From assembly GCA_024349245.1 (NCBI GenBank), contig JALDNG010000015.1:15314001-15378000 (forward strand): a DNA stretch of 64,000 bases, written 5' to 3'. The stretch is from Neodontobutis hainanensis (lineage: Eukaryota; Chordata; Actinopteri; Gobiiformes; Odontobutidae). The notes beneath the pieces were generated by a model that was given only the letters and a program-made list of their open reading frames with translations, made no database searches and was not told the origin of the DNA. Positions within the stretch are counted from its first letter, which is position 1. Each line of letters starts with the position of its first letter. Shown piece by piece: positions 26,801-40,200 of this stretch. The position numbers and the translations under genes are program-made.

Positions 26801-29800
26801 GCCTGATGATTAATATCTTTAGATTAGATGAAACACAACTAGTATAATTGCATCCATGGTTAACTAGGGGGCTTTTATAATTCAAGTCAATTCTTTGTGC
26901 AGAATCTTAAAACTAAAAACAGTAAGGAAATACTACATATATAACCATGTTTATTATATTTTCGTTAGCTGGGTCACGTCTCAAATACCACACCCATCCC
27001 ATATCACTCAGGGTCTCCACACCATTACTTGCTAATTACTATTAAAACAAGACTTTTGACTAGGGCTAGTATTTAGGTGGTATAATAACCCTACCCCTCT
27101 CCAAGCTCAAGTGTGTATACTAGAAGTCTATGCATGAAGAGCTCCAACACTTGAATGGTCTTCTCAGACACAACAGACAAATAGTCTTCTCAGTTATGCA
27201 GCAGTCTAGTGACTCAGTCCTAAAAGCCACGAGGCGCAATGAGAAAACCCATGTTACGTTTATCTCTATGACAAGATACAAAAAAATGAAAGTATTACTT
27301 CAGATCTTTCTTTCTCTTGTGCACCTGTATATGCAAAGCTGTGCAAACAAACCCAGGCCTTCCCACCACAGAAACAGCCTATTATCATTCCACAGCTTCA
27401 ATGCAGCATCAGAGATCAGTCCCCTGGTGACCGAGCATTACCCAGCACTCTATTCCGATCTGCAGAGAGCCATATATCATCCTCCAGTTTTCCCTCACTT
27501 CCATTTCCATCTTCCTTTCCCATTTTTTTGGCTTTTTATCTTTATCCCCAGCATCACCAGTGGCTGTCCCTGGAGATTTTGGGTGTCCTTTCCTGTCTAT
27601 GCCCAATGTTTGCTGCCCTATACTCTTAACTTTTTTACATAAGATTTTACACCTGGCTCTCTTCTTTGTTACAATATGGAATTGTCTTCATTTGCAAATG
27701 TTGTACTATTTTTTTCTCTATTAAGATAACATAAATTTGTATTTAGCTACAGAAAACTTGTAAACTGGTGCTAGTTATATGCTAACTATTCCTTGTGCAC
27801 GTTGCAGCATGTTTGATAAAGTCTGTCTTAGTGTTTCTTCCAAAGCATGAGACAAAGTCTGAACTAAATGTTAGTGATTTAAACTAAATAAATAATTTAT
27901 AAATAATCAAAAATTCTCTAAAAAAAAATTTATTTAAACTTTATTCAATTCATGTCTTCATGCTTTACATAGTGAACTTGATTAAGGGTTCAGTTATTCT
28001 TTTTCCAATGACATAACAAAACAAGGTATCAACCCAGTTTCAACAGAGAAGTAAAAAGAGCATTGAACTGCAGATGGTAACAAGATAAAGGTAAGAAAAG
28101 AAGAGAAGATAAGACGAGGAGCTAAGATTAGAATGAGCAAGGTAAAGTCAAGAAAAGAACTGATAGAAATGCCGGCGTTTGAGGGACATAAGACGGGAAT
28201 GCTGTTGACGTAAACACAGCGACTAAACAGGGAAAGGAACAGACAGCCACAAAACCAAACTAGCCATGATAAGGGCTGTAATGTGGATCAAATCACAGCA
28301 TTCCCACATGTTGACACAAAACATTGTTACGCAAATTAAGAGATGAATGGTCATGGAATGAGCTTTGTTATTGGTGAACAGATATGGCTGTTAAACTGAA
28401 CAAACTGAACATTATTATTACTGACAGACAAAGCAATCCGGTCCCTTACCCTTTATGGAAAATTAGGCAATTTTCCACAATAATTTTCTTGAGGCAGTAT
28501 TTTTTCAAGCCAATAACAGGAGGTTGGAACTCTTTCTAATGTCAAATAAAATGATGGGAAAAAAGGATGAAAATAGCTGTCAATCACCATAACATCACTA
28601 GACATTAAGCAGTGTGTGATGAAACTTAGATAAATAAAATTTTCATTTTTAGTTCTAGCTGCTAAAAAAGGGAGGCTGCGCTCACATGTTCTGATATGAG
28701 TGTGCTGTCTACACTGGTAAGCCATTTTTATTTTAGTTTATTGGCCATCTATAATGCAAAAATGCACTGTATATGGCATGGTCCATTATTACTGTAACAC
28801 TCTCCTGCTACATCATGCATACATTTCCATAAACATTAAAAGTGACAACCTTTGACCCCATCTAGAATCTCCATAAGGGCATCCTAGCCAAAGCGAATGC
28901 AGTCCAGATCAAGTGTACAGGTCTGTATCACATGACCACTCCTCAGGGGTGCATTTCCATAGTGATCAACTTGACACACAACTTGTGAGGTGTCTTGTTC
29001 ATGTTGTGTTGACTCAATGATTCCTATTACTGATTAACCACACAGGGCTTCATCAAACAAGATGGAAATTCCCAATGCTTATTCTGCAGTGACACAGCAG
29101 GAAAGCTAATTTCTAAAGACAGATTTGGCCAGTTTCGACCATAGATTGTGGCCTTTATTTACAATACATTACCTAAAGGCATAGGATGGTCTACAGAGAA
29201 TGGGAACACTATTCAAGAAATGCTTTTCTCTTTCCTTCCAAAAAAAAGCAGGCCACAATCCATAAACATCCTAAAACAGCAGTGTCCTTTCAGTGCGTAA
29301 TAGGGGCTGGTGGATAGAATGGATAATGGAGGCCAGAGAGCCAGACAAGCAGGGCAGGATTTCTAGTTTGCAAGCTGGCTCCCTGCTACGCTTCATTACC
29401 TATTGTCATGTCGCGGCATGGCCAAGGCTGCTTTAAGCCGTGTGTGTGTTGCTATGCCCAAATCGCGTCTGTGGCAATGTGGGTTGGGACAGAAAAGATG
29501 GTGGAAGCTGTGTAGAGCAGTCAAGACTGCTGTGAGTGAATGCTACAGCTGTTGTCCTGTCCATCCAGAGCTGATGTACCTCTGCCTGGTGCATTGAGCT
29601 GGCTTCCTGACAGACTGGGTGCTGGCCAAACAGCATCTTCAGTCCTTTTCTAGTCTCCTCTCTTTTATCTTTTCTGTTCTGTTTAATTCCTCTTTATCAA
29701 TAGCTTTGTTGTTCTTTTTTTGAATGGGCAGATTTGGTTTTATCATTGTCCGATAAACTAAAGAAACAAAACAAAGCAGAAATATCTGTACTGTATCCTG

Positions 29801-32800
29801 TGTTTCAACATTAGATTAGATACTTGATAGACAGGAGATACGACATACTGGGTGTGTACTGTTTAAAAAAATGCACATTATACAAAATGTTTATTTTAAA
29901 TGCCTTTTAAAATAATCTGAAACTACAAAGTATTGGTAATCTCCTATAGTCTTCTCTGATTAAGCTATAAAACATCTTTCATTTTCTAACAGTGTTTTGT
30001 CTACATGCTTTCTATCAACTTCGGCAACTTGCCAAATGACAGCTGTCAAATAACTCTTCTTATTGTGCCTGCCTGCAATAATATGGCTAATCAACGTACA
30101 CATTAGAAGACACCAAAACACAAAGAGAACCATAGTGAGAAAACAAGACTTTAAGATTTAGCCAGCATCTTTCATACCCGACTTGGCTAAAAAGCAAGTA
30201 AACTCTTGACCTTTGACTATTTATCCAACATTTATTTAATCCGTAAAGAAAGTTTCTGTGAAGGACTTAAGCCCTTCAACCAAGCCAAGAGCTACAACAT
30301 AAAATGGCATGTCAGAAAGACACTTTAAGCGGCTCACGTGCACCAGAGATGTCAAAACACACAGATCCTCTCACACACATACGCAGTAACTTGTCCTCTA
30401 TCCATCTGCATCTCAGCCGGCCCTTGAAGGTGCCAAGTTACACAAGAAGGATCGTCTTCCTAATGCAAGTGCTCCAAGAGAAATTTGTCATAGTGCCACC
30501 TCTTGCTCTTTTCAAGCCATTTCCAATTCATGCATCAGTTCTATACTATCTACACATTTAGTTTAACAAGTCACAAATCTTCCATCAGGAAAAAACTTCT
30601 TACACAACATACAGCATATCTCATGAATGCACTCGTCATGTGTATCCATGCACACCTGGAGATCAGATGGTACTCATATTTGTGCTGACACAAGACAGAA
30701 GGCAAAATAGGTTCTGAAATCTGATTGACACATAATTGTAAACATGTTTCCTTTCATTAAGCTTATTCTACATTACGTGGCAAAATATATAACAATCTTC
30801 CAATTTGTTTGTCCAAATCCACCTAACGAGGATACTTTTAAAAATTTATAATCATTTTCAAAACATTAAATCATTTGAACATGACAAGAAGCAGCAGATG
30901 TGAAGCATTTCCTGAGATGCCTTTCTGATGACCTAACATCTTACTTCAAGAAGAATTTAGGACTGCATTAGACTAATGTGAGTTTAGAGCAGCACTAACT
31001 GTGTACTTGCATCTAAATGAGTCTGATCTTTTCAACATATGCCTTTCCATATCAATCCCTTTTAACAGCTGCCAGCTTATGTAAATTAACGGGCATGTTC
31101 ATCTGCATCTTTTCTGCTTGGTATCTGCATAAATTCAGAACAAAAAGGCAACCAAGCTGTAACACTCAGAAAGAAACACTGTTTGGCTAGTACAGCCTTG
31201 AAAGAGGCATTATCAGCTGTATTTCTAGCCTTCATAGCTAATAATGATAAGAATACATATACGATTCAATCTGTCATTGTAAAAGGGCCCTGCACATTGC
31301 TGCTGTCATATGAGATGTCTTGACTATTCAGCTAGCAGAAGTCTGCTCAGTGTGTCTATTCATTGCTACCTTCCGTGCAACAATGGTGTGCTCCATTATT
31401 CTTAATTACACTCAGACTACTATGACCCAAACAACAGATGATGTGAAAAGAATAGCCGTGCTGTGAAGCCATGACCACAACATGGGTGCCAGATGTGGTC
31501 CAAAATCAGAAATCCTATCTACAGATAAGCATTTCATTTTATCTGCATTCCAATACAGAGACAACGGTCTACAGTGAAGGCCACAAAGTGATGGTTTCAC
31601 ATTTCACTGCCGCTGTCTCATACTCCAAATTAAACTTCACACTGTCCTAAACTGCCGGTTGAACATTGCTCTCCTCTGTGCCCAACAGCCCATGTAATGT
31701 CTATACTGTTTCTGCCCATTTTTGTCTCGCCTATCTGTGTGCTCACTGCGCTGTGTTTTGAGTGTGTCAGTCTGGGCCCTGGCTGTAGGTTGTGTGTCTT
31801 TGCTCGATTGTTTTTGGCACAACATCAGTGCCCTACCTGAGTCATAGTCTGCCTGTGCCTCACCCTCCAGCGCACGTCAAATTCAGCTCTTTCCGCTTTT
31901 TCACTTCGAGGTGGAATGCTTGCTCCAATTAGATCTGAATGAATCTGGGCTCAGAGTATGCAGTAAACGGTTTAGACACACATGATGACTTTGACCGATT
32001 TGAGAGCAAAAATGGAAAGTACCAGCAGCAAGGAGTTTTGTATTCATAGTAAACATATGTGTTATTTGTCTGCAACTGAATTCATGCTCAGGCCCAAAGC
32101 TGCTGGGATAGGCTCCAGTCACCCGCGACCCCTAACGGGACAAAGCGGTAGAAAATGAATGAATGAATGAATGAATTCATGCTTGGTCAAAAGAATTATA
32201 TAAACATACAACTTTTAGATGAGACATTTTCTTTGTTAATAATAATAATAACTTTTGTTCTACAATTTCAAGCTTTTTTCTAACTTTATAACTAGTAAAT
32301 GTAATAGTTGTGATACTCTCCACTTCACCTATTTAGTGGCAAACATCAGAAATAAGCAAATTCTTTACAGAGAACAAAATGAAGAAACATTTCATTCAAG
32401 CACTTTTTAAACATAAAAACACAAAGCACCCAAAAACAGCATATGTGTAAGAAATTAAGTCTTCATTTTTAATTGTGAGCATGGGATGAACTAATTAGGC
32501 ACAAGGAGATAAAAAAATGATACAATCCCAAACACTTGGTTAGCGGCAAAGGGGGGTATTGTTTGTTGAATCATTAAGTCACTGGGAAACATGTCTTTGT
32601 CTGATATTATGTATCTTTAATTAGTGAATACACATTTTTTGTAATGGAAAGTATACTTATTTTACAATTATTTTGTGATGAAGGACAACCCCTAAAACCC
32701 CTAATATGTCTCCAAAGCAATCCCATGTGTTTTCCAGCAGTTATTGTTCAGAAATGCCATTGTTAAGTAATGCGATGCACTGAGGTGTATTGTGTGAGCT

Positions 32801-34206
32801 GTTGTGTTGCATTGCCGCCGAGATGAACTGCTGCATGTCTCTCCTAATGTTGACGTGTGTTGACACTCTTGCTGTGTAAGCTCCGTGCTGTGGCACCATA
32901 AGAGACACTTGCCTGGGGTGTGTATGTGTGTGTTTGTCATTCTTGTCATGGGAAAAAATTTTGCAACCTTGAGAGGAGCTAGCAGCTTGAAGGTAAAGGT
33001 TAACGTAAAGGTGTGATGATTTCAGGACACTTTTATGAGATCTGCTAGGTCTCTTGCAACAAAGAAGTACTGCCTTTCTTTCATTGATACAGTCAAATCA
33101 GTGTGACCCAGACAATAGCTGCAACCAGCCCAGAAAAACACAGACAGAAAGAAAACATGGAGGTGGTGAGGGGGTAGGTGGTTGGCACTTGGGGGCTTCA
33201 AAACAAAATAATAGTTGCGAAAGGATAACATGCATGCCATGTGAAGCTGACATGACACATAAGGAAAGAGATGCAGGTGGATGTGGCTTTACCTTTCGGG
33301 GGACGAGGATTTCTCTGAGTTCACGGACATGAGCGGTGCCTGTAAGCCGCTCGCTGGCCCAGGGACCACAGGAGACGGCGAAGCAATGGCAGAACTGAAA
33401 ACAGCGTTGTGGTTTTTGTGATTTCTCGCTCCCTATATCTGTGCTGTGTCTGGGCAGAGGAGAGGAGAGGGTTACTGACTCCCCCTCCTCCTCTTGTCCT
33501 CTCACTAAGAGGAGAAGAAAGGATGGAGGACAAGGCTTTGCAAAAAAAGATTAAAAAAAGACCAGGAAATGTGTAATCTTGCTCTGTCTGTGAGTATATC
33601 TGTATGAGCTGACAGAAGAACAGTATGTCAGTCAGGCGCCCCTCCTCGTGTCCCAGCGTCCTTCCTCCCACCCTTTCCTTCCTTCTCCTCCTTCACCTTG
33701 CCTCCCTCACTTTCTCTGGTTTCACTCAATGGCCTCTTTCTCCTTCTTGTGCGTTGTGTCCTCGTCTCAGATGCAGTTAATGGCTGATAAATTTTTCCAC
33801 AGGCTCCTTCTCCAACGTCTCTGTGTTTGGATGTGTCCCTTGCTTCTCTCAGTGTCTGGTTGGCTCTATCAGGCCTTCTGCAGCTCTGCACAACAACAGA
33901 GCCCTGAGCAAGTTGGAACGTTCCACTGCCAGTGCAGGCTCAGGGGTGGCGGCTCTTCATACAGACAGAGAGACGAATGCCGTTCTCTCTGAGTCTTATT
34001 CTCCTCCCCTTTTTCCAAACCAAATTAGTCCCTCCCGCCTCTCTCTCTATCCTTCTGCCTCTCTCGTTCTCCCAATTGCCTTATTACGACATCCTGTAGC
34101 TCAGGGCAACGCCGCACAGATCTGCTCTGTTTCTCTGCTCTATGTAGCATCCTCCCTCCTTGTCTCTGAACCCCATTTCCATGTCTGTGTTTTTGGATGT
34201 TGATAC

Positions 34207-34243
<37 letters not shown>

Positions 34244-37200
34244 TCAGCTTCTTTAGTTCTATTTTCTCACCTCACTTTTGGGCAGATAGACCTCCTTCTA
34301 CATGAGTAAACAGATCATGGAGGTAGCCTGAGGGTGTGCCATGATGGGGGTTGTTTCATCTCTTAATCTGACCTCAATATTGGTGTGTGGGTATATAAGC
34401 ATCTCTATGTCTATATGTGACACTATGAAAACGCACAGTGGGGGGTTTCAAAGGGCAACCACAGGTTAGTGTTACTCATTAGGGAATACATAGAATCAAC
34501 ACGTAAGGCAGAACTGTTGTGATATTCGCCCCCACAGACATTCAGGAGGAAAAAGTGGGCCTGGGCCTAAGTCACACAGTACTGAATAAAGTGAAATTAT
34601 TGGATCTTTATAAAAGATAAAAAACAAGGAAGACTCTACTGGATAGTATTCAGAATATCCTATGAAATAGTATTAGAGTGTGCTGTTAAATTACTTTTAC
34701 CAGTAGATGGAGTCATGAGCTGGCCCAGTTACCCTCAGTCCAACACAAAAAGGTTTCTTACTCTCAAGGCCTGTAGATGTTGAGAGTACAAAAATGTAGT
34801 ATGATGTTATGTCATAAAAGGTGGAAAAAGCTCCTAAAATGAATTTGTATTATCAGTTTCACCTTGCATTCTTTTTTGTCTTAGGTTTCATTGTTCATGA
34901 GCAGTGTCAAGAAGACACCACAACATATAAACATATGCAACTTTGTTCAGGTATGTCATTTAAAAAAAAAACACATGTTACTAGAAATTACATTGTAAGT
35001 ATAAACATCAATCTTTATCCCATAGCTGAATTTGTACCATAAAATGCACATAAATTAAGAAGTATATTCCTATTCACCATCCATAGCTTCTTCTTAAAGA
35101 CTCTATGTGACAGAGGACAGAAAGGGGAACAGGGAACACAACGATCCCTTCTCTATGCTACCTCCATGCAGTTCCACTTTCTCACATAAAAGGACTACAT
35201 TAGGCACACATGTCTCTGAGCCAAACTATTGTCCTCATTCTCTGTGGATATGGGCCAGTGGGGGGTAAAGTACGCGCTGGGTCTCGGTGCATCCACACAG
35301 CAAGATACCACTTTGAGCTAAAGAGAGGTTGTGTGTGTGTGTTTTTTTCATTTATACATGAGCCACTTTTGCCATAAAAAAAAAAAACAAGGGGAGAAGC
35401 TACCACTGACTATAATTCAGCTACGACTATTGAAGCATTAACCACTAGGATTTACCAACACACAAAATTTGCTGCTTCTAAAGCAAACTATGTGCACTCC
35501 AGGAAACTACAAATATGTCAACATTAGAAGCATTTATAGACATTGCCCAGTAAGGTTAGAGAGCCATGGGATGGATAGATAACAAATAAACCCTCAATTT
35601 TCAACGGATCCAGTGCTACAAAATCAGAATATACAAGTGAGACTCCCCAAGGCAAAGCTGCACACACATGCTTCCAAATCAGCCCACATTTATACCTCAG
35701 GATATTCACCCAGGCTATCAATTTGCAAATTTAAAAGGCCAAATCTTGTTCTATTTTCAACACAAGAAAGAGCAAAAAAAGAAGAATAGTGGGGGGAGGG
35801 AGATGATGATGACTCTCATGAGCAGATATATTTTGGGAGCCAGTATTGAGGCTGCCAGGAGCTATCTTTAAGCGGCCTACTTCTCCCTACTGCCTGGTGG
35901 ATGCTGGGGAGCATAAAAGGGGTTAATTCATGCAAAAGCACATTCGACACATGCTTAAAAATAAAAATAGGCTCCACCACGAGTTACCCCTGGACAAATA
36001 ATCACATCAAACAGCAAAGGGGCAAGAGTAAGCAAACTATGATCACTTATAAGAGGCTAATATGCAGATGATGAATGCTTGTCAAAGGAGAAACAAGAAG
36101 GATGCTGCTACATGACTATGCTCTTTGTGTCAGCAGACTTGTTAGTGTCTGCAGAGCAAACACTGCCCCCAAGTGGAAGATGCATGGGCTTACACAAATA
36201 GGATACTAGTAGGTGGGAGTTGCTGACATTTTTTTTATAAGAACTATAGAGCTATTCATTTTTACTAAACTTAATACCATACTGTTTGGACCCTTAACAA
36301 AGTCACTTAGCACAGCAGAAAATAAGTCAATAATTAATAGCATTCAAAATAATAATTAATGTTTGTTATGAATAAATGATTATAAATTTAGTTTTTATAT
36401 GGTTAAAAAGTTGGTGTTTGGAGAAACAAAGTGGTACTCAGTGTGAAAAGCTTGAGAAGCACTGGTTTGACTAATTGTTGGATAGTTATTGGTATAATGG
36501 TCTCATAGTTCATTTGCATGGTCTGGTTATTTTTCAATTGATTGCTCAGATCTAAATGTGGGCATTTTTCCATGGCTTGTTGTACATTTAATAATAATAC
36601 AATTTATTAATAATAAAATGTATCTTTTCAATATATTTTTCACATTGAACTGTACTTGTTAATCATACTTCTGAAGTGACCAAGCAGTGAAGTGAGTGAG
36701 CCTGTATTTAAAGGTCTATGTCAAACTAGGTTCAAGGAAATACAGAAATAATAACAAATGTCAGAAAAGCAGACATTTGGAGTAGTACAAGCTTTTTTGA
36801 CCTTTCCATTCTCCAATCTGAGCACTACAGCGAGTACAGCATTTAAGGTTTTCAGTAAATACATACACCAGGAGTTCCTGTGCTGCTTAGAGTTAAGTGC
36901 TTGTAATTTATCCACCAGACATACACAGATAAGCAACTTGCACTTTCTGGGCATCATTACCCAGTAGAATGCACTTAAAGCCAATAGGTCTACTTTGTGT
37001 GCACATTTAAAGCAAGTAGATGTGGCAGGGTTAGCTTACCCAACACCAAAAACAGTGAGTATGGCTCTGCAATATGTTTGGTGCATTGGTGTGTGAAACT
37101 CATTTGCTAAGTGGTGCATGTTTTAATGATGGATGAGTAACCTCTAACCTCTCTTCTTGCACTCTGACCTCATTCAAGCTCCTGCTTCAACACAATGGCA

Positions 37201-40200
37201 TGTTTGAATAGAATTTTATAACATTTGGTGTTGAGCAACACTTAACACCAATCTCACTGGCAAAATGGGGTCCATGATGTTTTAAACACCCTTTCACTCC
37301 ACTAATGGAGGTTAGAGCAGAAGCTACACCTAACAAAGATAGACGGTCTACTAGTTGAATTAGTGTATCCCCCACAATCCCCAAAATTGGTAGAAAAAAA
37401 AATAATGAATAGTTTTGCAAATTACTCTAAATTACTTTATTTTTTATATATAACTATAAATAAATAACTGTAAAACAGTTATTTACAAACAGTAAAATTC
37501 ATTGTTTTTTAAGACGATACATGCATTTATTTCCAAAAATAAACATTATGTCAAAGTATTTGAATTTCTTCAACAACATGTCACAAAGAACCTCAAAGCT
37601 ACACATGGCTACCCTCTATTGGTCAGGCTGGGAATAGCACCTCTTAGACTCAACACAGTTACAGCCTATTAACTTGAGGCTTTTACATAATAAGATACAG
37701 GGCATAGTCAAAGGGCACCAAATAGGCACTATTGGAGCTTAAAAACAAAGAAAAAGATTCAGTAACTTTTTTTCCTACTTCCACAAACATGAGGGAACAG
37801 AGAAAATAGTCTTGGGCACAAGCTGAGGGGGTGTTCAACAAAGAGTGCCCTGTGATTTCAGCTTCAGAGAACCATGATAACAGCCCTGCAGCATGAGAGA
37901 GAGGAGGCTTGTGGTCAACAGCATGCATTATGTCAACAATAGTCTTTAGCGCCACTGGATAAAACTAGGCAGGTAACAGAAAGGAGCAGTCACAATGGAA
38001 AATGCCTCCTAGAATATACTGCATTGGGTAGAAATTATTTTGCCCCCACTTATGAATGTCAAGACTGTGGCAACACTTGCCTGTGAGTTTAAATTATGCA
38101 CTACTGACTTGTTCTGGGATACATGTGTTTCATTTTGAACAAAAAGGGTTTTTTTGTTATCTTAACATGAGGACCCACCGTATTCAACTGTAATTGTATA
38201 ATTTGCTACAACGCATATGCATTTGTTATATGCATGAATGTGTATGATGTCTTCTGTTATCTGTACAGTTTGAAAAAAACAATATTATTGTTTTATTAGT
38301 TATATTTTAGATTATTTTGAATTGGATGTTTCTTGGTATAATGAGAGTATAAGCCTGAATTTTGGTGAAACAAGGACAGAAGACGGTTCAGCACAGCCAA
38401 TTATTCACTGTTTACAATGGCTGCAGTAGGTGTGACAGAAACAAACTAATGCATGGAGTGTGAAGGACACACATACACATGAATTGAATAGACGCCCATG
38501 AGATCTGGGTTAGCACAGAGCAGAGATGGTGAGGCAAACAAACAAACCCTACGGCCAGACTGCAAACATGAGGAGCAATGATTACAGCCAAGCACAGCAA
38601 TAGATACAATATAATGAGGAGTGATTCTGTTGCATTGTACCTTGGTTTGCCTTTGTCATATTTTCAATGTGTCAGACAGACAACATCTTGACTTCTGATC
38701 ATGATAAACTGCTTACTTTTTCTGATCTGAGTGATTTGTACTTAAAGAGCTTTTGGGTACTTTGTGTTTGACATTGAGTTTCTGCTATTAACCACAAGTC
38801 TCATTACTTTACAAAGTCTTGCAAGAACAATGATGTCTTTTAGAAAAGTAAAAACATGCTTGAGAGTGGCTGACTATAAGAGTTGTCAAAATTTGATAAT
38901 ACTCTCTGGTACTCCAGGGAGAGGTGTTCATCTTTTTCCAAAAGGTGGCAGTGAAGAGTAGTTGTGTTCATTATAAGAGCCCTGTGAACTGAGATAAGCT
39001 GTTGCCCTTAATGTCCTGCCCTCACAGAATTACATGTCCTTTTGTGTGCCTTCCTGCCTCAAAGATAGCCCACTGACCTGCAACTGTAAAGCTGCTCCAC
39101 ACTTTCAATGATTAAAAAAATCAGCACTTGCTCTTTGTCGCCTGCTGAATAGATGCACATAGGACCAAAAAACAATATACATAAAAAAATGTGTTGTCTA
39201 AAATACAATTTTCATTTTCTCTAGCATCTTCATGAATGCATGTATATGAAAGTTGAAAGAATTTGTCATTGTAAATTGAAATAGTCATTCAAACGGTAGA
39301 CGAGTGGCTGACAAAACACATAACATAATAGCAACTGCAGTCAATATACGTTTAGGTTTGCCCAACTACTCAAGAGAGCCTAACACACCAACTCTAACCT
39401 ACTTATTCAGTTATTTCCACAGTCAGCCAGCAATAATACTGGCACAGCGGTCAAAGGGGAGGAAATTAGTCCCAATCAGACACCGCAGAATGTGGTAAAT
39501 ACCATGAACAATGAATGATCTCTATTGGCCACAACCTTTCCCTGTGTAAGTATAGTGTGCATAATAGCACAGTTTTCTTTTTCAGTATTTATATCGCACT
39601 TTTCCACCTAGTAGGCACTCAAAGCGCTTTACCAGTGTTACAGCTGACACCCCTGGAGGCAAGGAGGGTTAAGTGTCTTGCCCAAGGACACAACGACTGT
39701 GGGGGGAGAGCGGGATGTTATGATGTTTTAGGATGTTTCAAGCGGGGATCGAGCCGCCCACACGCTTGTCGAAGGACGGCCGCTCTACCCACTGAGTTAT
39801 GTGTTTAAATGAAAAAAAGAGGACAATACACAATGGCACTAAAATGTATGGCCATAGATCTAGACTCTGGAGACCTCTGTCCTCATTCAACTTTCCTTTT
39901 CAGTACTTTTCATTTCATTAAAACACATTAATGCAGCTGTCTCAAAATAAATCTGATCAAATCAAGTTCCTTGGGATTTGAAAACACTGGAATTCTTGAC
40001 ATGACAGAGAGTTGATGCAGTCACAGCTACTTCAAAGTTGTCTGTCAGGTCTGACTTGTAGTGACACGTCAGTGGCTGTGACTTTAACTAGGGATATGTT
40101 ACAGCACTGTCCATAATACAGAGCTGCATTACCGTATGGATCATCTCTGAGTGAAAATGGGCTCCACTCAGCTCTCACATTCTGCTGTGACCTGAGCGTT

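Noticed and set aside
27130..27642. 170-codon open frame on the + strand in srpk2 intron 1
   Set aside because: Low-complexity composition, no recognisable domain, no promoter or splice signals. It is consistent with chance in a 28-kb intron.
33098..33505. 135-codon minus-strand frame over the internal srpk2 first exon
   Set aside because: It reads a different frame from MSVNSEKSSSPER and runs through the splice donor. Only the short MSVNSEK frame joins exon 2 correctly and matches human SRPK2.
33648..34203. Overlapping + strand frames of 114 and 126 codons
   Set aside because: They lie in the pyrimidine-rich putative promoter of srpk2, overlap in different frames and resemble no protein family.
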